From Brenneria bubanii (GTDB taxonomy: Bacteria; Pseudomonadota; Gammaproteobacteria; Enterobacterales; Enterobacteriaceae), in the NCBI RefSeq assembly GCF_022378355.1, contig NZ_JAKMAJ010000012.1, forward strand, positions 87,660 through 151,659: a stretch of DNA of 64,000 bases. The letters are read 5' to 3'. The notes beneath the pieces were generated by a model, which saw nothing but the letters and a program-made list of their open reading frames with translations, had not been told where the DNA came from and searched no databases. Both the position numbers and the translations under genes were made by a program. Of the stretch, positions 36,922 through 46,595 are shown piece after piece (position 1 is the first letter of the stretch; each line of letters begins with the position of its first letter).

Positions 36922-37742
36922 AACTGACCATTAATCACCTGACGCATTATCGTTACGATGAGGAGGTGAAATTCAGCACCCAGTATCTGCGCCTGACGCC
37001 GCAGAACTCGGCCCGTCAGCGGATTAAGGAGTGGAACCTGAAGCTGCCCGCTTCGGCCGTCGCCACCACCGATACCTACGGCAACATCATGCATGTGCTG
37101 ACGCTCGACATGCCGCATCACGATATCACCATCCACGCTCAAGGCGTGGTGGAAATCGCCGATAATACACAAGGCGCCTATGACGACGGCGCAGGCGATA
37201 CGCTGTCGCCGCTGGTGTTCCTGCGCACCACGCCGCTGACGCAGGCCGATGGCAATATCCGCGAGTTTGCACAACGCTATTATCAGCCGCAGTCGCCCGA
37301 AGAAAGCCTGATGGCGTTGATGGCGGAATTGCAGTTGAAAATGCCGTATACTCCCGGCGCAACGCAGGTGCGGGACACCGCAGCCGAGGTGTTCGCCATG
37401 CAAAAAGGCGTTTGCCAGGATCATACGCACGTCTTTCTGGCCTGCTGTCGCAGCCTGAATATCCCTGCCCGCTACGCCAGCGGTTATGTCTACAGCAAGG
37501 ATACGCAGCATGTGGCCATGCACGCCTGGGCTGAAGTCTGGCTAAATGGCGGCTGGCAAGGTTTTGATATTACAAATAATACCTGTCAGCTCAATCAGCA
37601 TTTGCTGTTGGCGGTCGGCATGGATTATCTTGATGCCTGCCCGGTGCGCGGGTCGCGGCTCGGCGGCGGATGTGAAGAGATGTTTTCCGAAGCTGAAGTA
37701 CGGCTGTTTGAACGACAGCAGCAGGTACAACAGCAACAGTAA
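36918..37742 (+). CDS. Transglutaminase-like cysteine protease family protein
   Basis: A 274-residue protein with an N-terminal beta domain typical of bacterial transglutaminase-like proteins (LTINHLTHYRYDEEVKFSTQ) and a papain-like catalytic domain. The triad is visible: Cys in GVCQDHTHVFLACCRSLNIP, His in MHAWAEVWL and Asp in WQGFDITNN. It may hydrolyse or form isopeptide/amide bonds on a product of the ATP-grasp enzyme. No signal peptide is seen, so it is probably cytosolic. Starts in an ATGA overlap with the alpha-E gene. Confidence 0.9.
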   Translation: MKLTINHLTHYRYDEEVKFSTQYLRLTPQNSARQRIKEWNLKLPASAVATTDTYGNIMHVLTLDMPHHDITIHAQGVVEIADNTQGAYDDGAGDTLSPLVFLRTTPLTQADGNIREFAQRYYQPQSPEESLMALMAELQLKMPYTPGATQVRDTAAEVFAMQKGVCQDHTHVFLACCRSLNIPARYASGYVYSKDTQHVAMHAWAEVWLNGGWQGFDITNNTCQLNQHLLLAVGMDYLDACPVRGSRLGGGCEEMFSEAEVRLFERQQQVQQQQ

Positions 37743-37763
37743 ATTTTTAATGAGAAGGTAGTT

Positions 37764-38501
37764 ATGACGTACTGTGTGGCCATGCGTCTGTCTGACGGTT
37801 TAGTGTTTGCTTCAGATTCCCGCACCAATGCTGGTGTCGATCATATTGCGACGTTCAAAAAACTTCATGTTTTTCATGATGGCGGCGAGCATGTTCTGGT
37901 GATCCAATCCGCTGGCAATCTGGCCACCACGCAAAGTATCATCAGCCTGTTAAGTTCACGCATCGAAGCGCAGACAACGCCGAATCTGTTGCAGGCCGAT
38001 TCCATGTACGATGCCGCGATGCTGGTGGGAGAAACCGTTCGTGAGGTGATCTACCGCGACAGCCAGTCCCAACAAAGCGGCAGCAACACCAACTTCGGCT
38101 GCAACCTTATTCTTGGCGGTCAGATCGGCGGTGAAACGCCGCGGCTATTCCATATTTACCCGGAAGGCAACTTCATCGAATCCACCCAGGATACGCCCTA
38201 TTTTCAAATCGGCGAAAGCAAGTACGGCAAGCCGATTATCGATCGGGTGCTGAGCATGGATACGCCGCTCGAACAGGCGATGTGCTGTGCGCTGATCTCC
38301 ATCGATTCCACCCTGCGCAGCAACCTGTCGGTGGGATTGCCGCTGGACGTCATGATTTACCGCGCCGACAGTTTTGACGTCAACGAACAGCAGCGTATTA
38401 CTGAAAGCGACGATTATTTCATCAAGATCCGCAAGGCATGGTCTGAAGGGCTGCTGAATACCTTTCGCCAGCTGCCGCCATTTCCCATTACAGAGCGATA
38501 A
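37764..38501 (+). CDS. Anbu, proteasome-related N-terminal-nucleophile peptidase
   Basis: A 245-residue protein of the bacterial Anbu (ancestral beta-subunit) group. After removal of Met the chain begins with Thr (MTYCVAMRLSDGLVFASDSR), giving the Ntn-hydrolase nucleophile, and has Asp and Lys equivalents in FASDSRTNAG and TFKKLHVF. NFGCNLILGGQIGGETPRLF and LGQIGES-type (YFQIGESKYGKPIIDR) blocks are the family core. It stands 21 bases after the transglutaminase gene with a GAGAAGGTAG site. Anbu assembles into open helical or ring oligomers; its natural substrate is not known. Confidence 0.92.
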   Translation: MTYCVAMRLSDGLVFASDSRTNAGVDHIATFKKLHVFHDGGEHVLVIQSAGNLATTQSIISLLSSRIEAQTTPNLLQADSMYDAAMLVGETVREVIYRDSQSQQSGSNTNFGCNLILGGQIGGETPRLFHIYPEGNFIESTQDTPYFQIGESKYGKPIIDRVLSMDTPLEQAMCCALISIDSTLRSNLSVGLPLDVMIYRADSFDVNEQQRITESDDYFIKIRKAWSEGLLNTFRQLPPFPITER

Positions 38502-38827
38502 CCACGCAGAGCGCCCGCGCAATATTCACAACCGCTGACGCTCTGCGCCGCTCAGCGTTAATCAACCGATAATCATACTGACGGTGATGGATTGACCACC
38601 GTCGGGCTCCCCGACGATATTTAACCTTTCGCCACGGCGATGATTGATCCTCGCCTGGCGTTCGGGGGAAGAAAAAAGGGAGATGCGAGGGTAGCCCGGA
38701 AAAATACAAGCGCATTTTTCAACGATGCAGCACATTGGCGGGTCTTAAAAAAAACGAGCCAAATCAAGCGCCTTTATCTGTACAAAAAACACGCATCGAA
38801 CACCCTTTCGGCGGAGTTCTGACTTCT
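38502..38827. other. Non-coding stretch between Anbu gene and the nrdD control region
   Basis: Nothing coding is recognised. The region contains a GACTGACGG-like run of weak repeats, and 38720-38820 is AT-rich. No terminator with a T-run is seen after the Anbu gene, although CGCTGACGCTC / GCGCCGCTCAGCG can fold weakly at 38535. Confidence 0.4.
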
Positions 38828-38841
38828 TTGTTTTAGATCAA
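38828..38841 (+). promoter_or_regulatory. FNR site upstream of nrdD
   Basis: TTGTTTTAGATCAA matches the FNR consensus TTGAT-N4-ATCAA in nine of ten positions. It lies about 155 bases before the nrdD start. FNR activation of anaerobic ribonucleotide reductase is established in E. coli. Confidence 0.65.
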
Positions 38842-38866
38842 AAAAAATCGTACTTTCTCAAACCAG

Positions 38867-38913
38867 GAACTACATATAGGGTCTATTATATCTAAAACGT
38901 CCATATATAGTGG
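38867..38913 (+). promoter_or_regulatory. Tandem NrdR boxes upstream of nrdD
   Basis: Two 16-bp sites resembling ACACWATATATWGTGT start 31 bp apart: 38867-38882 (about 12 of 16 matches) and 38898-38913 (about 11 of 16, with a perfect ATATATAGTG core). Two NrdR boxes three helical turns apart are the normal arrangement before nrd operons, where NrdR represses when dATP is high. Confidence 0.65.
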
Positions 38914-38976
38914 TTATCCACAAAGTCATCCACAGCGATCGCGCTTTGCCCATCGCTGTGGTTTGCCTGTGGATAA
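38914..38976. promoter_or_regulatory. Inverted pair of perfect DnaA boxes upstream of nrdD
   Basis: TTATCCACA occurs at 38914-38922 and its reverse complement TGTGGATAA at 38968-38976, with a one-mismatch TCATCCACA at 38926-38934 between. The first box abuts the second NrdR box. The nearest box ends 20 bases before the nrdD GTG. DnaA boxes control the aerobic nrdAB operon of E. coli; three here suggest DnaA input to nrdD or a DnaA reservoir. Confidence 0.7.
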
Positions 38977-38996
38977 CATCAACAGAGGAACAGAAC

Positions 38997-41135
38997 GTGA
39001 AACCAGTAGTGATTAAACGGGATGGCTGCCAGGTACCTTTTGATGAAATCCGCATCAAAGAAGCCGTAGAACGAGCGGCACAAGCTGCCGGTATCGACGA
39101 TTCTGACTACTGTGCGACCGTTGCTGCTGCGGTAGCTCAACAAATGCAGGATAAACGACGCGTTGATATTCGCGATATCCAGGATGCGGTTGAAAATCTG
39201 TTGATGTCAGGCAAGTACAAACAGCTGGCGCGCACCTATATAGAATATCGTCACGATCGTGATATCGCTCGTGAACGCCACGGTCGGCTAAACCAGGAGA
39301 TCCGCGGCCTGGTAGAACAAAGCAATATGGCTTTGCTGAACGAAAACGCCAACAAAGACAGTAAAGTCATTCCTACCCAGCGCGATCTGCTCGCCGGCAT
39401 TGTGGCCAAGCACTATGCCAAGCAATACATTCTGCCGCGCGATATCGTGCTTGCCCATGAGCGGGGCGAGATTCACTATCACGATCTTGATTACTCTCCC
39501 TTTTTCCCGATGTTTAACTGCATGCTGATTGACCTCGGCGGCATGTTGACCAAAGGGTTCAAAATGGGCAACGCGGAAATCGAACCGCCAAAATCCATTT
39601 CCACCGCGACGGCGGTAACGGCGCAGATCATTGCTCAGGTCGCCAGCCATATCTACGGCGGCACGACGATTAACCGTATTGATGAAATTCTCGCGCCGTT
39701 CGTCGCCGCCAGCCATGAGAAGCATAAGGCCGTAGCCCACGAATGGCATATACCTCAGGCGGATGAGTACGCCCGCACCCGGACGGAAAAAGAGTGTTAT
39801 GACGCATTCCAGTCATTGGAATATGAAGTAAACACCCTGCATACCGCCAACGGTCAGACGCCTTTCGTCACCTTCGGCTTTGGGCTGGGCACCAGTTGGG
39901 AATCCCGACTGATTCAGGCGTCCATACTGCGCAACCGTATCGCCGGATTGGGCAAAAACCACAAAACCGCGGTTTTCCCCAAGCTGGTGTTCGCCGTTCG
40001 CGACGGGCTAAACCGTAAGCCTAACGATCCGAACTACAGCATTAAACAGCTGGCGCTGGAATGCGCCACCAAGCGCATGTATCCCGATATTCTCAATTAT
40101 GATCAGGTTGTTGAAGTAACCGGATCATTTAAAACCCCGATGGGCTGTCGTAGTTTCCTCGGCGTCTATGAAGAAGATGGCGAGCAAATCCATGACGGCC
40201 GTAACAATCTAGGGGTGATCAGCCTCAACCTTCCCCGCATCGCCCTGGAAGCCAACAGGGATGAAACCCGTTTCTGGGCGTTGCTCGACCAGCGTTTGGC
40301 GTTGGCGAAAAAAGCGCTGATGACGCGTATTGCCCGACTGGAGAACGTGAAGGCGCGCGTCGCGCCGATACTGTACATGGAAGGCGCCTGCGGCGTGCGC
40401 CTGAAGGCCGACGACAGCGTGACGGAAATCTTCAAAAACGGGCGAGCCTCCATTTCGCTGGGTTACATCGGCGTGCACGAAACCATCAATGCGCTGTTCG
40501 GCAATGAGACTCACGTATTCGATAATGAAACGCTGCGTGAAAAAGCCGTAGCTATCGTTGCCCGCCTGAAACAAGCCACCGATCAATGGAAAGAAGAGAC
40601 CGGCTACGGCTTCAGCCTGTATAGCACGCCAAGCGAAAATCTGTGTGATCGTTTCTGCCGCCTGGACACCGCCGAGTTTGGCGTGATCAAAGGGGTAACG
40701 GATAAAGGTTATTACACCAACAGCTTCCATCTGGATGTAGAAAAAAAGGTCAACCCGTACGAAAAAATCGACTTTGAAGCGCCTTACCCGCACCTGGCGA
40801 ACGGCGGCTTCATTTGCTATGGCGAATACCCGAATCTGCAGCATAACCAGAAAGCGCTGGAAGACGTCTGGGATTACAGCTATAGCCGCGTACCTTATTA
40901 CGGCACCAACACGCCGATCGATGAATGCTACGAATGCGGCTTCACCGGTGAATTCGAGTGCACCAGCAAAGGATTCACCTGCCCGAAATGCGGTAACCAC
41001 GATTCGTCCCGCGTATCCGTCACTCGCCGGGTTTGCGGCTATCTCGGCAGCCCGGACGCTCGCCCGTTCAATGCCGGCAAACAGGAAGAAGTAAAACGCA
41101 GGATCAAACATTTAGCCAACGGACAGCTCGGTTGA
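38997..41135 (+). CDS. nrdD: Anaerobic ribonucleoside-triphosphate reductase
   Basis: A 712-residue class III ribonucleotide reductase, the same length as E. coli NrdD. An N-terminal ATP-cone (VIKRDGCQVPFDEIRIKEAV) is followed by the ten-stranded barrel, including RDLLAGIVAKHYAKQYILPR and CRSFLGVYEEDGEQIHDGRN (active-site Cys), the zinc site CYECGFTGEF and CPKCG, and the glycyl-radical loop RVCGYLGSPDARPFNAGKQE. The start is GTG 38997 after AGAGGA; the frame is open from 38910 but that part covers the control sites. nrdG follows 97 bases later. Confidence 0.98.
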   Translation: MKPVVIKRDGCQVPFDEIRIKEAVERAAQAAGIDDSDYCATVAAAVAQQMQDKRRVDIRDIQDAVENLLMSGKYKQLARTYIEYRHDRDIARERHGRLNQEIRGLVEQSNMALLNENANKDSKVIPTQRDLLAGIVAKHYAKQYILPRDIVLAHERGEIHYHDLDYSPFFPMFNCMLIDLGGMLTKGFKMGNAEIEPPKSISTATAVTAQIIAQVASHIYGGTTINRIDEILAPFVAASHEKHKAVAHEWHIPQADEYARTRTEKECYDAFQSLEYEVNTLHTANGQTPFVTFGFGLGTSWESRLIQASILRNRIAGLGKNHKTAVFPKLVFAVRDGLNRKPNDPNYSIKQLALECATKRMYPDILNYDQVVEVTGSFKTPMGCRSFLGVYEEDGEQIHDGRNNLGVISLNLPRIALEANRDETRFWALLDQRLALAKKALMTRIARLENVKARVAPILYMEGACGVRLKADDSVTEIFKNGRASISLGYIGVHETINALFGNETHVFDNETLREKAVAIVARLKQATDQWKEETGYGFSLYSTPSENLCDRFCRLDTAEFGVIKGVTDKGYYTNSFHLDVEKKVNPYEKIDFEAPYPHLANGGFICYGEYPNLQHNQKALEDVWDYSYSRVPYYGTNTPIDECYECGFTGEFECTSKGFTCPKCGNHDSSRVSVTRRVCGYLGSPDARPFNAGKQEEVKRRIKHLANGQLG

Positions 41136-41232
41136 TGACGCTTGCCTCGCCGGCATAGCGCGCACCAGGCATGCGTTAAACAAGGCCGCCGTCTATCGCG
41201 GCCTGATCCTTCACCAACCGGTTTTTACGCAG

Positions 41233-41697
41233 ATGAATTACCACCAGTACTATCCCGTCGATGTCGTCAATGGTCCAGGAACACGCTGCACGCTTTTTGT
41301 GTCGGGCTGCGTACACCAATGTCCCGGCTGCTACAACAAAAGCACCTGGCGGTTAAACTCAGGACACCCCTTCACGCAGGCATTACAGGATAAAATCATC
41401 GCCGACCTTCAGGATACGGAAATTCCCCGGCAGGGAATTACGCTGTCCGGCGGCGATCCGCTGCATCCGCAAAATGTTCCCGAGATCTTGCAGTTGGTAA
41501 CGCGGATACGTGCGCAGTGTCCTGGTAAAGACATTTGGGTCTGGACAGGCTACGTGCTCGCCGAGTTGACAGAAGAACAGCAGCAGATTGTATCCCTGAT
41601 CAACGTGCTGGTGGATGGCAAGTTTGTGCAAGATCTCAAGGATCCCGCCCTGATTTGGCGCGGCAGCAGTAATCAGGTTATCCACTACCTGCGTTAG
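41233..41697 (+). CDS. nrdG: Anaerobic ribonucleotide reductase activating protein
   Basis: A 154-residue radical SAM enzyme (E. coli NrdG 154) that uses its [4Fe-4S] cluster and S-adenosylmethionine to make the glycyl radical in NrdD. The cluster motif is CVHQCPGC (CxxxCxxC), preceded by YYPVDVVNGPGTRCTLFVSG and followed by ITLSGGDPLHPQN, the SAM GGE-type motif. It lies downstream of nrdD and probably shares its transcript. The ribosome site is weak. Confidence 0.97.
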   Translation: MNYHQYYPVDVVNGPGTRCTLFVSGCVHQCPGCYNKSTWRLNSGHPFTQALQDKIIADLQDTEIPRQGITLSGGDPLHPQNVPEILQLVTRIRAQCPGKDIWVWTGYVLAELTEEQQQIVSLINVLVDGKFVQDLKDPALIWRGSSNQVIHYLR

Positions 41698-41774
41698 TTT
41701 CCCACATTCGCGTCTCTGCCCCCGGCGGCCAAAGGCGGCCGGCACATCGGCGGCTTGAAAGATGACGGGGATAT

Positions 41775-42428
41775 CTATAAAAGTGCATTTCGCTTGCCCA
41801 GCGTGCGCAATCGCTTTGACTCCAAAACCGTCACTTTTGCTTTGGGCTCGGGTGAAAAGGCCTGATTCAATAGCGCCTGCGCCACCGTTCTGCCTTCGAT
41901 AGCCCGCCATTTGGCCGGGAAGATGCGCAATATCGGCGTGCTCAATCTCTCCAGAAGACGGTTATCCTTTCTCTTGCCTAGTAATATCGATGGTCTGGCC
42001 AATGTCAGATGTTGCCATCCCTGCGCACGCAGCTCGCTTTCGGTTTCACCTTTCACCTGCGAATAAAAGAACAGCGAATCCGCATTCGCGCCAAGCGCGC
42101 TGACCACCAGCAACTGTTTCGCGCCCAATGCCAATCCCGCTTTAGCCCCATCCACCACCAGTGTGTAATCCACATAGCGGAACGCCCGTTTACTGCCTGC
42201 CGCCTTAATGGTCGAGCCCAGACAGCAAAATACGATATCAATAGGGTTGGTAATCTGGGAAAGCGCCGCCAACAGATCGGCATCGTGTGGGTTGACCACG
42301 CGTTCCGACGGCGGCAGAGGTTTACGAGTCGGCGCATAAATCATTTCCACCCGGCTGTTCGCCTTCAATAGCTGCAACAACTCACCCCCTACCAGCCCCG
42401 AGGCGCCCAATAGCAATATCCGGCTCAT
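41775..42428 (-). CDS. yraR: NAD(P)-binding SDR-like protein YraR
   Basis: A 217-residue Rossmann-fold protein. The nucleotide-binding start ILLLGASGLVGGELLQLLKA, then DIVFCCLGSTIKAAGSKRAF, LLVVSALGANADSLFFYSQV and LTLARPSILLGKR closely parallel E. coli YraR (211 residues), a member of the atypical SDR family with no assigned substrate. A weak site precedes ATG 42428. It is followed (upstream on the strand) by yhbP, also a neighbour of yraR in E. coli, so the two were probably moved together. Confidence 0.9.
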   Translation of the reverse strand: MSRILLLGASGLVGGELLQLLKANSRVEMIYAPTRKPLPPSERVVNPHDADLLAALSQITNPIDIVFCCLGSTIKAAGSKRAFRYVDYTLVVDGAKAGLALGAKQLLVVSALGANADSLFFYSQVKGETESELRAQGWQHLTLARPSILLGKRKDNRLLERLSTPILRIFPAKWRAIEGRTVAQALLNQAFSPEPKAKVTVLESKRLRTLGKRNALL

Positions 42429-42456
42429 ACTTCCCCCTGTGACTCTCTGCTAAATA

Positions 42457-42903
<447 letters not shown>

Positions 42904-43073
42904 TTAGGGCAACTCAGTTAACGTTTTAAACGTAGCGGTTCGATGGATACGCGGTTTGAAAGTACAAGCCGGTTAATGGCGATCGTTATCCAGTCGAGCG
43001 CATATTAAGCTGGTTTTTTGTGGCGGGCTATCCCTGCCCGCCTCTTCTGCGCCAGCGACGGAAAAATACCCGC

Positions 43074-45308
43074 CTAGGCTTTTTTATTTCGGCGCCCCGA
43101 CGTCGCCTGAGCGGCGTTTTTTCCAGCCCGGGAAGTCTTGGCGGCGGAAGGCCGTTTTTTAGCGGATGGTTGATGCGCCATGGCCGGCGCGGTAAAACGA
43201 GTCAACGCCGGGCGACTGGATGCGCGGCCTTTTGCTCCGCTTGCGGCACGAGAAGCGGCTCGTTCTCCCGGCGCTTCAGCGGGGACCAGGCAGTCGGGCC
43301 GGTTTCCGATCAAGCGTTTCAACCCCATCGCGCTCAGGGCGTCGCGCAACAGCGGCCAGTTGGCGGGATCGTGATAGCGAAGCAGCGCTTTATGCAGGCG
43401 ACGTTGACGCTCGCCCCGCGGCACCACCACATCCTCACTTTTATAGTCTACTTTACCGAGCGGATTCTTGCCGCTGTAATACATGGTGGTCGCATTCGCT
43501 AAGGGCGAAGGATAAAAATTCTGAACCTGATCCAACCTGAAACGGTTCTTTTTCAACCACAGCGCCAGATTAACCATATCCTCATCCCGCGTTCCGGGAT
43601 GCGCGGAAATAAAATAAGGGATCAGATACTGCTGCTTTCCCGCCTGCTTTGAATAACTGTCGAAAAGCTCTTTGAAGCGGTGATAGCTGCCCATTCCCGG
43701 CTTCATCATTTTTGACAGCGGGCCTTGTTCGGTATGTTCCGGGGCGATTTTGAGGTATCCGCCGACGTGATGCTCGGCCAGCTCTTTGATGTAGCGCGGA
43801 TCCTCCACCGCCAGATCATAACGAACGCCGGAAGCGATAAGGATCTTCTTGATGCCTTTCAGGCTGCGGGTGCGTCGATAAAGCCTGATGGTCGGCTCAT
43901 GGTTGGTATCCATGTGCGAACATATCTCCGGATAAACGCAGGATGCTCGCCGGCAGCTTTGCTCCGCTCGCGGCGATTGGCAGCGCAGCATGTACATATT
44001 GGCCGTCGGCCCGCCCAAATCAGAGATAACGCCGGTAAATCCCGGCACATGATCGCGGATCTCTTCGATCTCTTTAACAATCGACGCCTCTGAACGGCTC
44101 TGGATGATCCGTCCTTCATGCTCGGTGATCGAACAGAAGGAACAGCCGCCGTAACACCCGCGCATGATGTTGATCGAAAAGCGGATCATATCATAGGCCG
44201 GAATGACCTCCTTACCATAGGAAGGATGCGGCACACGCTGAAACGGCAGCGCGAACACGGCGTCCATTTCTTCGGTAGAAAGCGGGATCGCCGGAGGATT
44301 AATCCAAACATAGCGATCGCCATGCTTTTGCATCAACGCTCTGGCACAGCCGGGATTGGTTTCGTGATGTAATATCCGCGATGCATGGGCGTACATCACT
44401 TTATCGCCTTTCACTTTTTCAAATGACGGCAGCAGCACATAGGTTTTTTCCCAGGGTTTAGGCTTCGGCGCTCGTACGGTGATGGGCCTGGCCGCATCCG
44501 GCTCCGGCGTCTCCCCTGCGGAACAGGGCAAGTCTTCGCCATAGGGGTTGAGGATCGGCTCAATGCGGCCGGGCTTGTCGAGCCGGGTTGAGTCAACGCC
44601 CGTCCAGCCAGCCAGCGCCGTTTTTCGCATCACCGCGGTATTACGCACATCCTGAATATCGCTTATCGCCTCACCCGCCGCCAGACGGTGCGTCACCTCG
44701 GCCAGCGGGCGCTCGCCGTTGCCATAAACCAGCATGTCGGCCTTGGAATCCACCAGCACCGAGCGCCGCACGGTATCAGACCAGTAATCATAGTGCGCGA
44801 TACGCCGCAGACTGGCCTCGATGCCGCCGAGCAGCACCGGCACATCGCTGTAGGCTTCTTTGCAGCGCTGACTATACGCCAGCGTGGCTCGATCCGGTCT
44901 TTTCCCCGCGACATTGCCCGGCGTATAGGCATCATCGTGACGCAATTTTCGATCCGCCGTGTACCGGTTTATCATCGAGTCCATATTCCCTGCCGTCACG
45001 CCGAAATAGAGATTTGGCTTACCAAGACGCATAAAATCGTCTTTCGACGTCCAGTCGGGCTGAGAGATAATGCCAACGCGAAATCCCTGCGCCTCCAGCA
45101 TTCGGCCGACAATCGCCATGCCAAAACTCGGATGATCCACATAGGCATCGCCGGTGACGATGATGACATCACAGCTATCCCAACCCAGTTGATCCATTTC
45201 CTCTTTCGACATCGGAAAAAAAGGCGCCGTGCCGTAACACTCGGCCCAGTATCGTGGGTAGGAGAATAGCGTGCGTTCAGGTTGGATCAGGCTGGTTGGC
45301 ATAAACAT
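43074..45308 (-). CDS. ygiQ: YgiQ family radical SAM protein
   Basis: A 744-residue protein (E. coli YgiQ about 739) of the UPF0313 family: an N-terminal B12-binding-like region with [20 protein letters not shown], the radical SAM core with the cluster motif CYGGCSFC in [20 protein letters not shown], and a C-terminal extension ending in a Lys/Arg-rich tail. Radical SAM enzymes of this group probably modify RNA or a cofactor; the substrate is unknown. The initiator is ATG 45308, although ATG 45302 has better spacing to GAAGAA. It is monocistronic. Confidence 0.94.
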   Translation of the reverse strand: MFMPTSLIQPERTLFSYPRYWAECYGTAPFFPMSKEEMDQLGWDSCDVIIVTGDAYVDHPSFGMAIVGRMLEAQGFRVGIISQPDWTSKDDFMRLGKPNLYFGVTAGNMDSMINRYTADRKLRHDDAYTPGNVAGKRPDRATLAYSQRCKEAYSDVPVLLGGIEASLRRIAHYDYWSDTVRRSVLVDSKADMLVYGNGERPLAEVTHRLAAGEAISDIQDVRNTAVMRKTALAGWTGVDSTRLDKPGRIEPILNPYGEDLPCSAGETPEPDAARPITVRAPKPKPWEKTYVLLPSFEKVKGDKVMYAHASRILHHETNPGCARALMQKHGDRYVWINPPAIPLSTEEMDAVFALPFQRVPHPSYGKEVIPAYDMIRFSINIMRGCYGGCSFCSITEHEGRIIQSRSEASIVKEIEEIRDHVPGFTGVISDLGGPTANMYMLRCQSPRAEQSCRRASCVYPEICSHMDTNHEPTIRLYRRTRSLKGIKKILIASGVRYDLAVEDPRYIKELAEHHVGGYLKIAPEHTEQGPLSKMMKPGMGSYHRFKELFDSYSKQAGKQQYLIPYFISAHPGTRDEDMVNLALWLKKNRFRLDQVQNFYPSPLANATTMYYSGKNPLGKVDYKSEDVVVPRGERQRRLHKALLRYHDPANWPLLRDALSAMGLKRLIGNRPDCLVPAEAPGERAASRAASGAKGRASSRPALTRFTAPAMAHQPSAKKRPSAAKTSRAGKNAAQATSGRRNKKA

Positions 45309-45511
45309 TCTTCGTCGTCAGAAAATGGGGATTATCGATAGCCTCTGATGGTTAATCGTGATTAACCAGTAAACGAGGGATAGGGATTATACGTGGACGA
45401 AAATAAAGCTGCCGATCAGAGTGCCGCGGGCATGCGTCTGATCAAGATTTTTAGCCGGAAATCACGCTTAATCGTCATTTTTTCCCATGACGGCCGATTT
45501 TTGCCGTCACA

Positions 45512-46192
45512 TCACTCTGCCGCGCCACCGGCATCAACCTCATCGCTGTCGACGGAACCGCGGCCTTGCGCATAAACGATCCTCTCCTGGTCTTGCGGCA
45601 ACGGATGCGACTGACCGATGAAGACGCCGCCTTTCTCGATCGAGAACTCATCAGAAAAAATATCACCTACCATTTTCCCCTGCGCCAGTATCGATACCGC
45701 CTTGGCTTCAATGCGTCCTTCGACATAACCATCAATAATAATCTGCTGCGCCTTTATTTCGCCGTTAACCTTGCCGATATGCTCAACTTTGATGCTGTTG
45801 CCGCAAAACATATCGCCGGAGACATCGCCTTCGACAAGGATATTTCCCGCCGTTTCCACATTGCCGATTATTTGTGCGCCCTGAGAGATAAAGGTGTCTT
45901 TTTTTACGCGTACGGGACTAACTGAATCAATTAATTCCGGGGAATTTTTAATTTCATTCGTATTGAGTCTATTTTCTGGCGTTTTTTTATTTTTATTTAA
46001 TAAAAACATCAACCTATTCCTTTTGGTTTTATAAAAAAATATAATTAGCGCCGGCAGCGAAAATCCCAGAAAGACAGCCAACGCTTTGCCATAAAGCAGG
46101 GGAGGCAAAGCCATATTGATATCAATAAGCCAAACAATCACCAGCAAAGCCCATAGTGCCCACAGCCCCCATAACCGATTGTAATTTCGCAC
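45512..46192 (-). CDS. Membrane-anchored bactofilin
   Basis: A 226-residue protein with two N-terminal hydrophobic helices (about residues 8-25 and 35-55, the second followed by YKTKRNR) and a C-terminal bactofilin (DUF583) beta-helix. The repeat pattern VKKDTFISQGAQIIGNVETA, GNILVEGDVSGDMFCGNSIK and IGKVNGEIKAQQIIIDGYVE shows the regular spacing of hydrophobic and Gly residues that forms the filament-making solenoid. Bactofilins scaffold cell-shape or envelope enzymes. Enterobacterial bactofilins with their own membrane helices are less studied than the soluble type; the partner is not evident from the neighbours. Confidence 0.86.
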   Translation of the reverse strand: MRNYNRLWGLWALWALLVIVWLIDINMALPPLLYGKALAVFLGFSLPALIIFFYKTKRNRLMFLLNKNKKTPENRLNTNEIKNSPELIDSVSPVRVKKDTFISQGAQIIGNVETAGNILVEGDVSGDMFCGNSIKVEHIGKVNGEIKAQQIIIDGYVEGRIEAKAVSILAQGKMVGDIFSDEFSIEKGGVFIGQSHPLPQDQERIVYAQGRGSVDSDEVDAGGAAE

Positions 46193-46595
46193 GGTGACTA
46201 CAGCCCGCCGATCGTGGACCCATTACGGCGTTTATCTCTATTGGTTGAATCAGGGGAGCGGATGATGAGGCGACTAGGTTGAAGCGCGGTAATCACGCGG
46301 GCATGGCGTCGAATCTGGCAAGATGCGTAATAGATCATATCCTTTTTTCCTTTCGCACGGGATCCTGACGTCTGGCATACCGCCAGACTGCGTCTATCAG
46401 GTATCGGATCAAATCCATTTTTATTTAATCAGCGCATTAGTTCAGCAAGCCTAAACGTCCCTTAAAGGGCAAAACCATGACGCGGATATCACTTTTTGTG
46501 CCCTGAACTTAACATATTTCGTTAATAAGTTGCGTAGCTAAACCGATTCTTCTATTTTAGCAGGCGTTTCTAATATCCCTGATAAGAGTAATTTT
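46193..46595. other. 403-bp region before scrK
   Basis: Holds the promoter sides of the bactofilin gene and scrK. A hairpin with arms GTCTGGC (46370-46376) and GCCAGAC (46382-46388) has no T-run. 46500-46560 is AT-rich and contains the ScrR-operator candidate listed separately. No gene is seen. Confidence 0.5.
46537..46550 (+). promoter_or_regulatory. Candidate ScrR operator before scrK
   Basis: GCTAAACCGATTCT contains one good half of the palindrome found before scrY (TAAAACCGGTTTAGC), with the other half degenerate. It lies 45 bases before the scrK ATG. ScrR of related sucrose regulons binds separate operators before scrK and scrY. Confidence 0.5.

Noticed and set aside
40209-41111. 300-codon frame antisense to nrdD
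   Set aside because: Shadow of nrdD, which has a full set of class III reductase motifs.
43022-43042. GGCGGGC / GCCCGCC hairpin as terminator of ygiQ
   Set aside because: On the transcribed (minus) strand the stem is followed by A residues rather than T, so it does not fit a rho-independent terminator in that direction.
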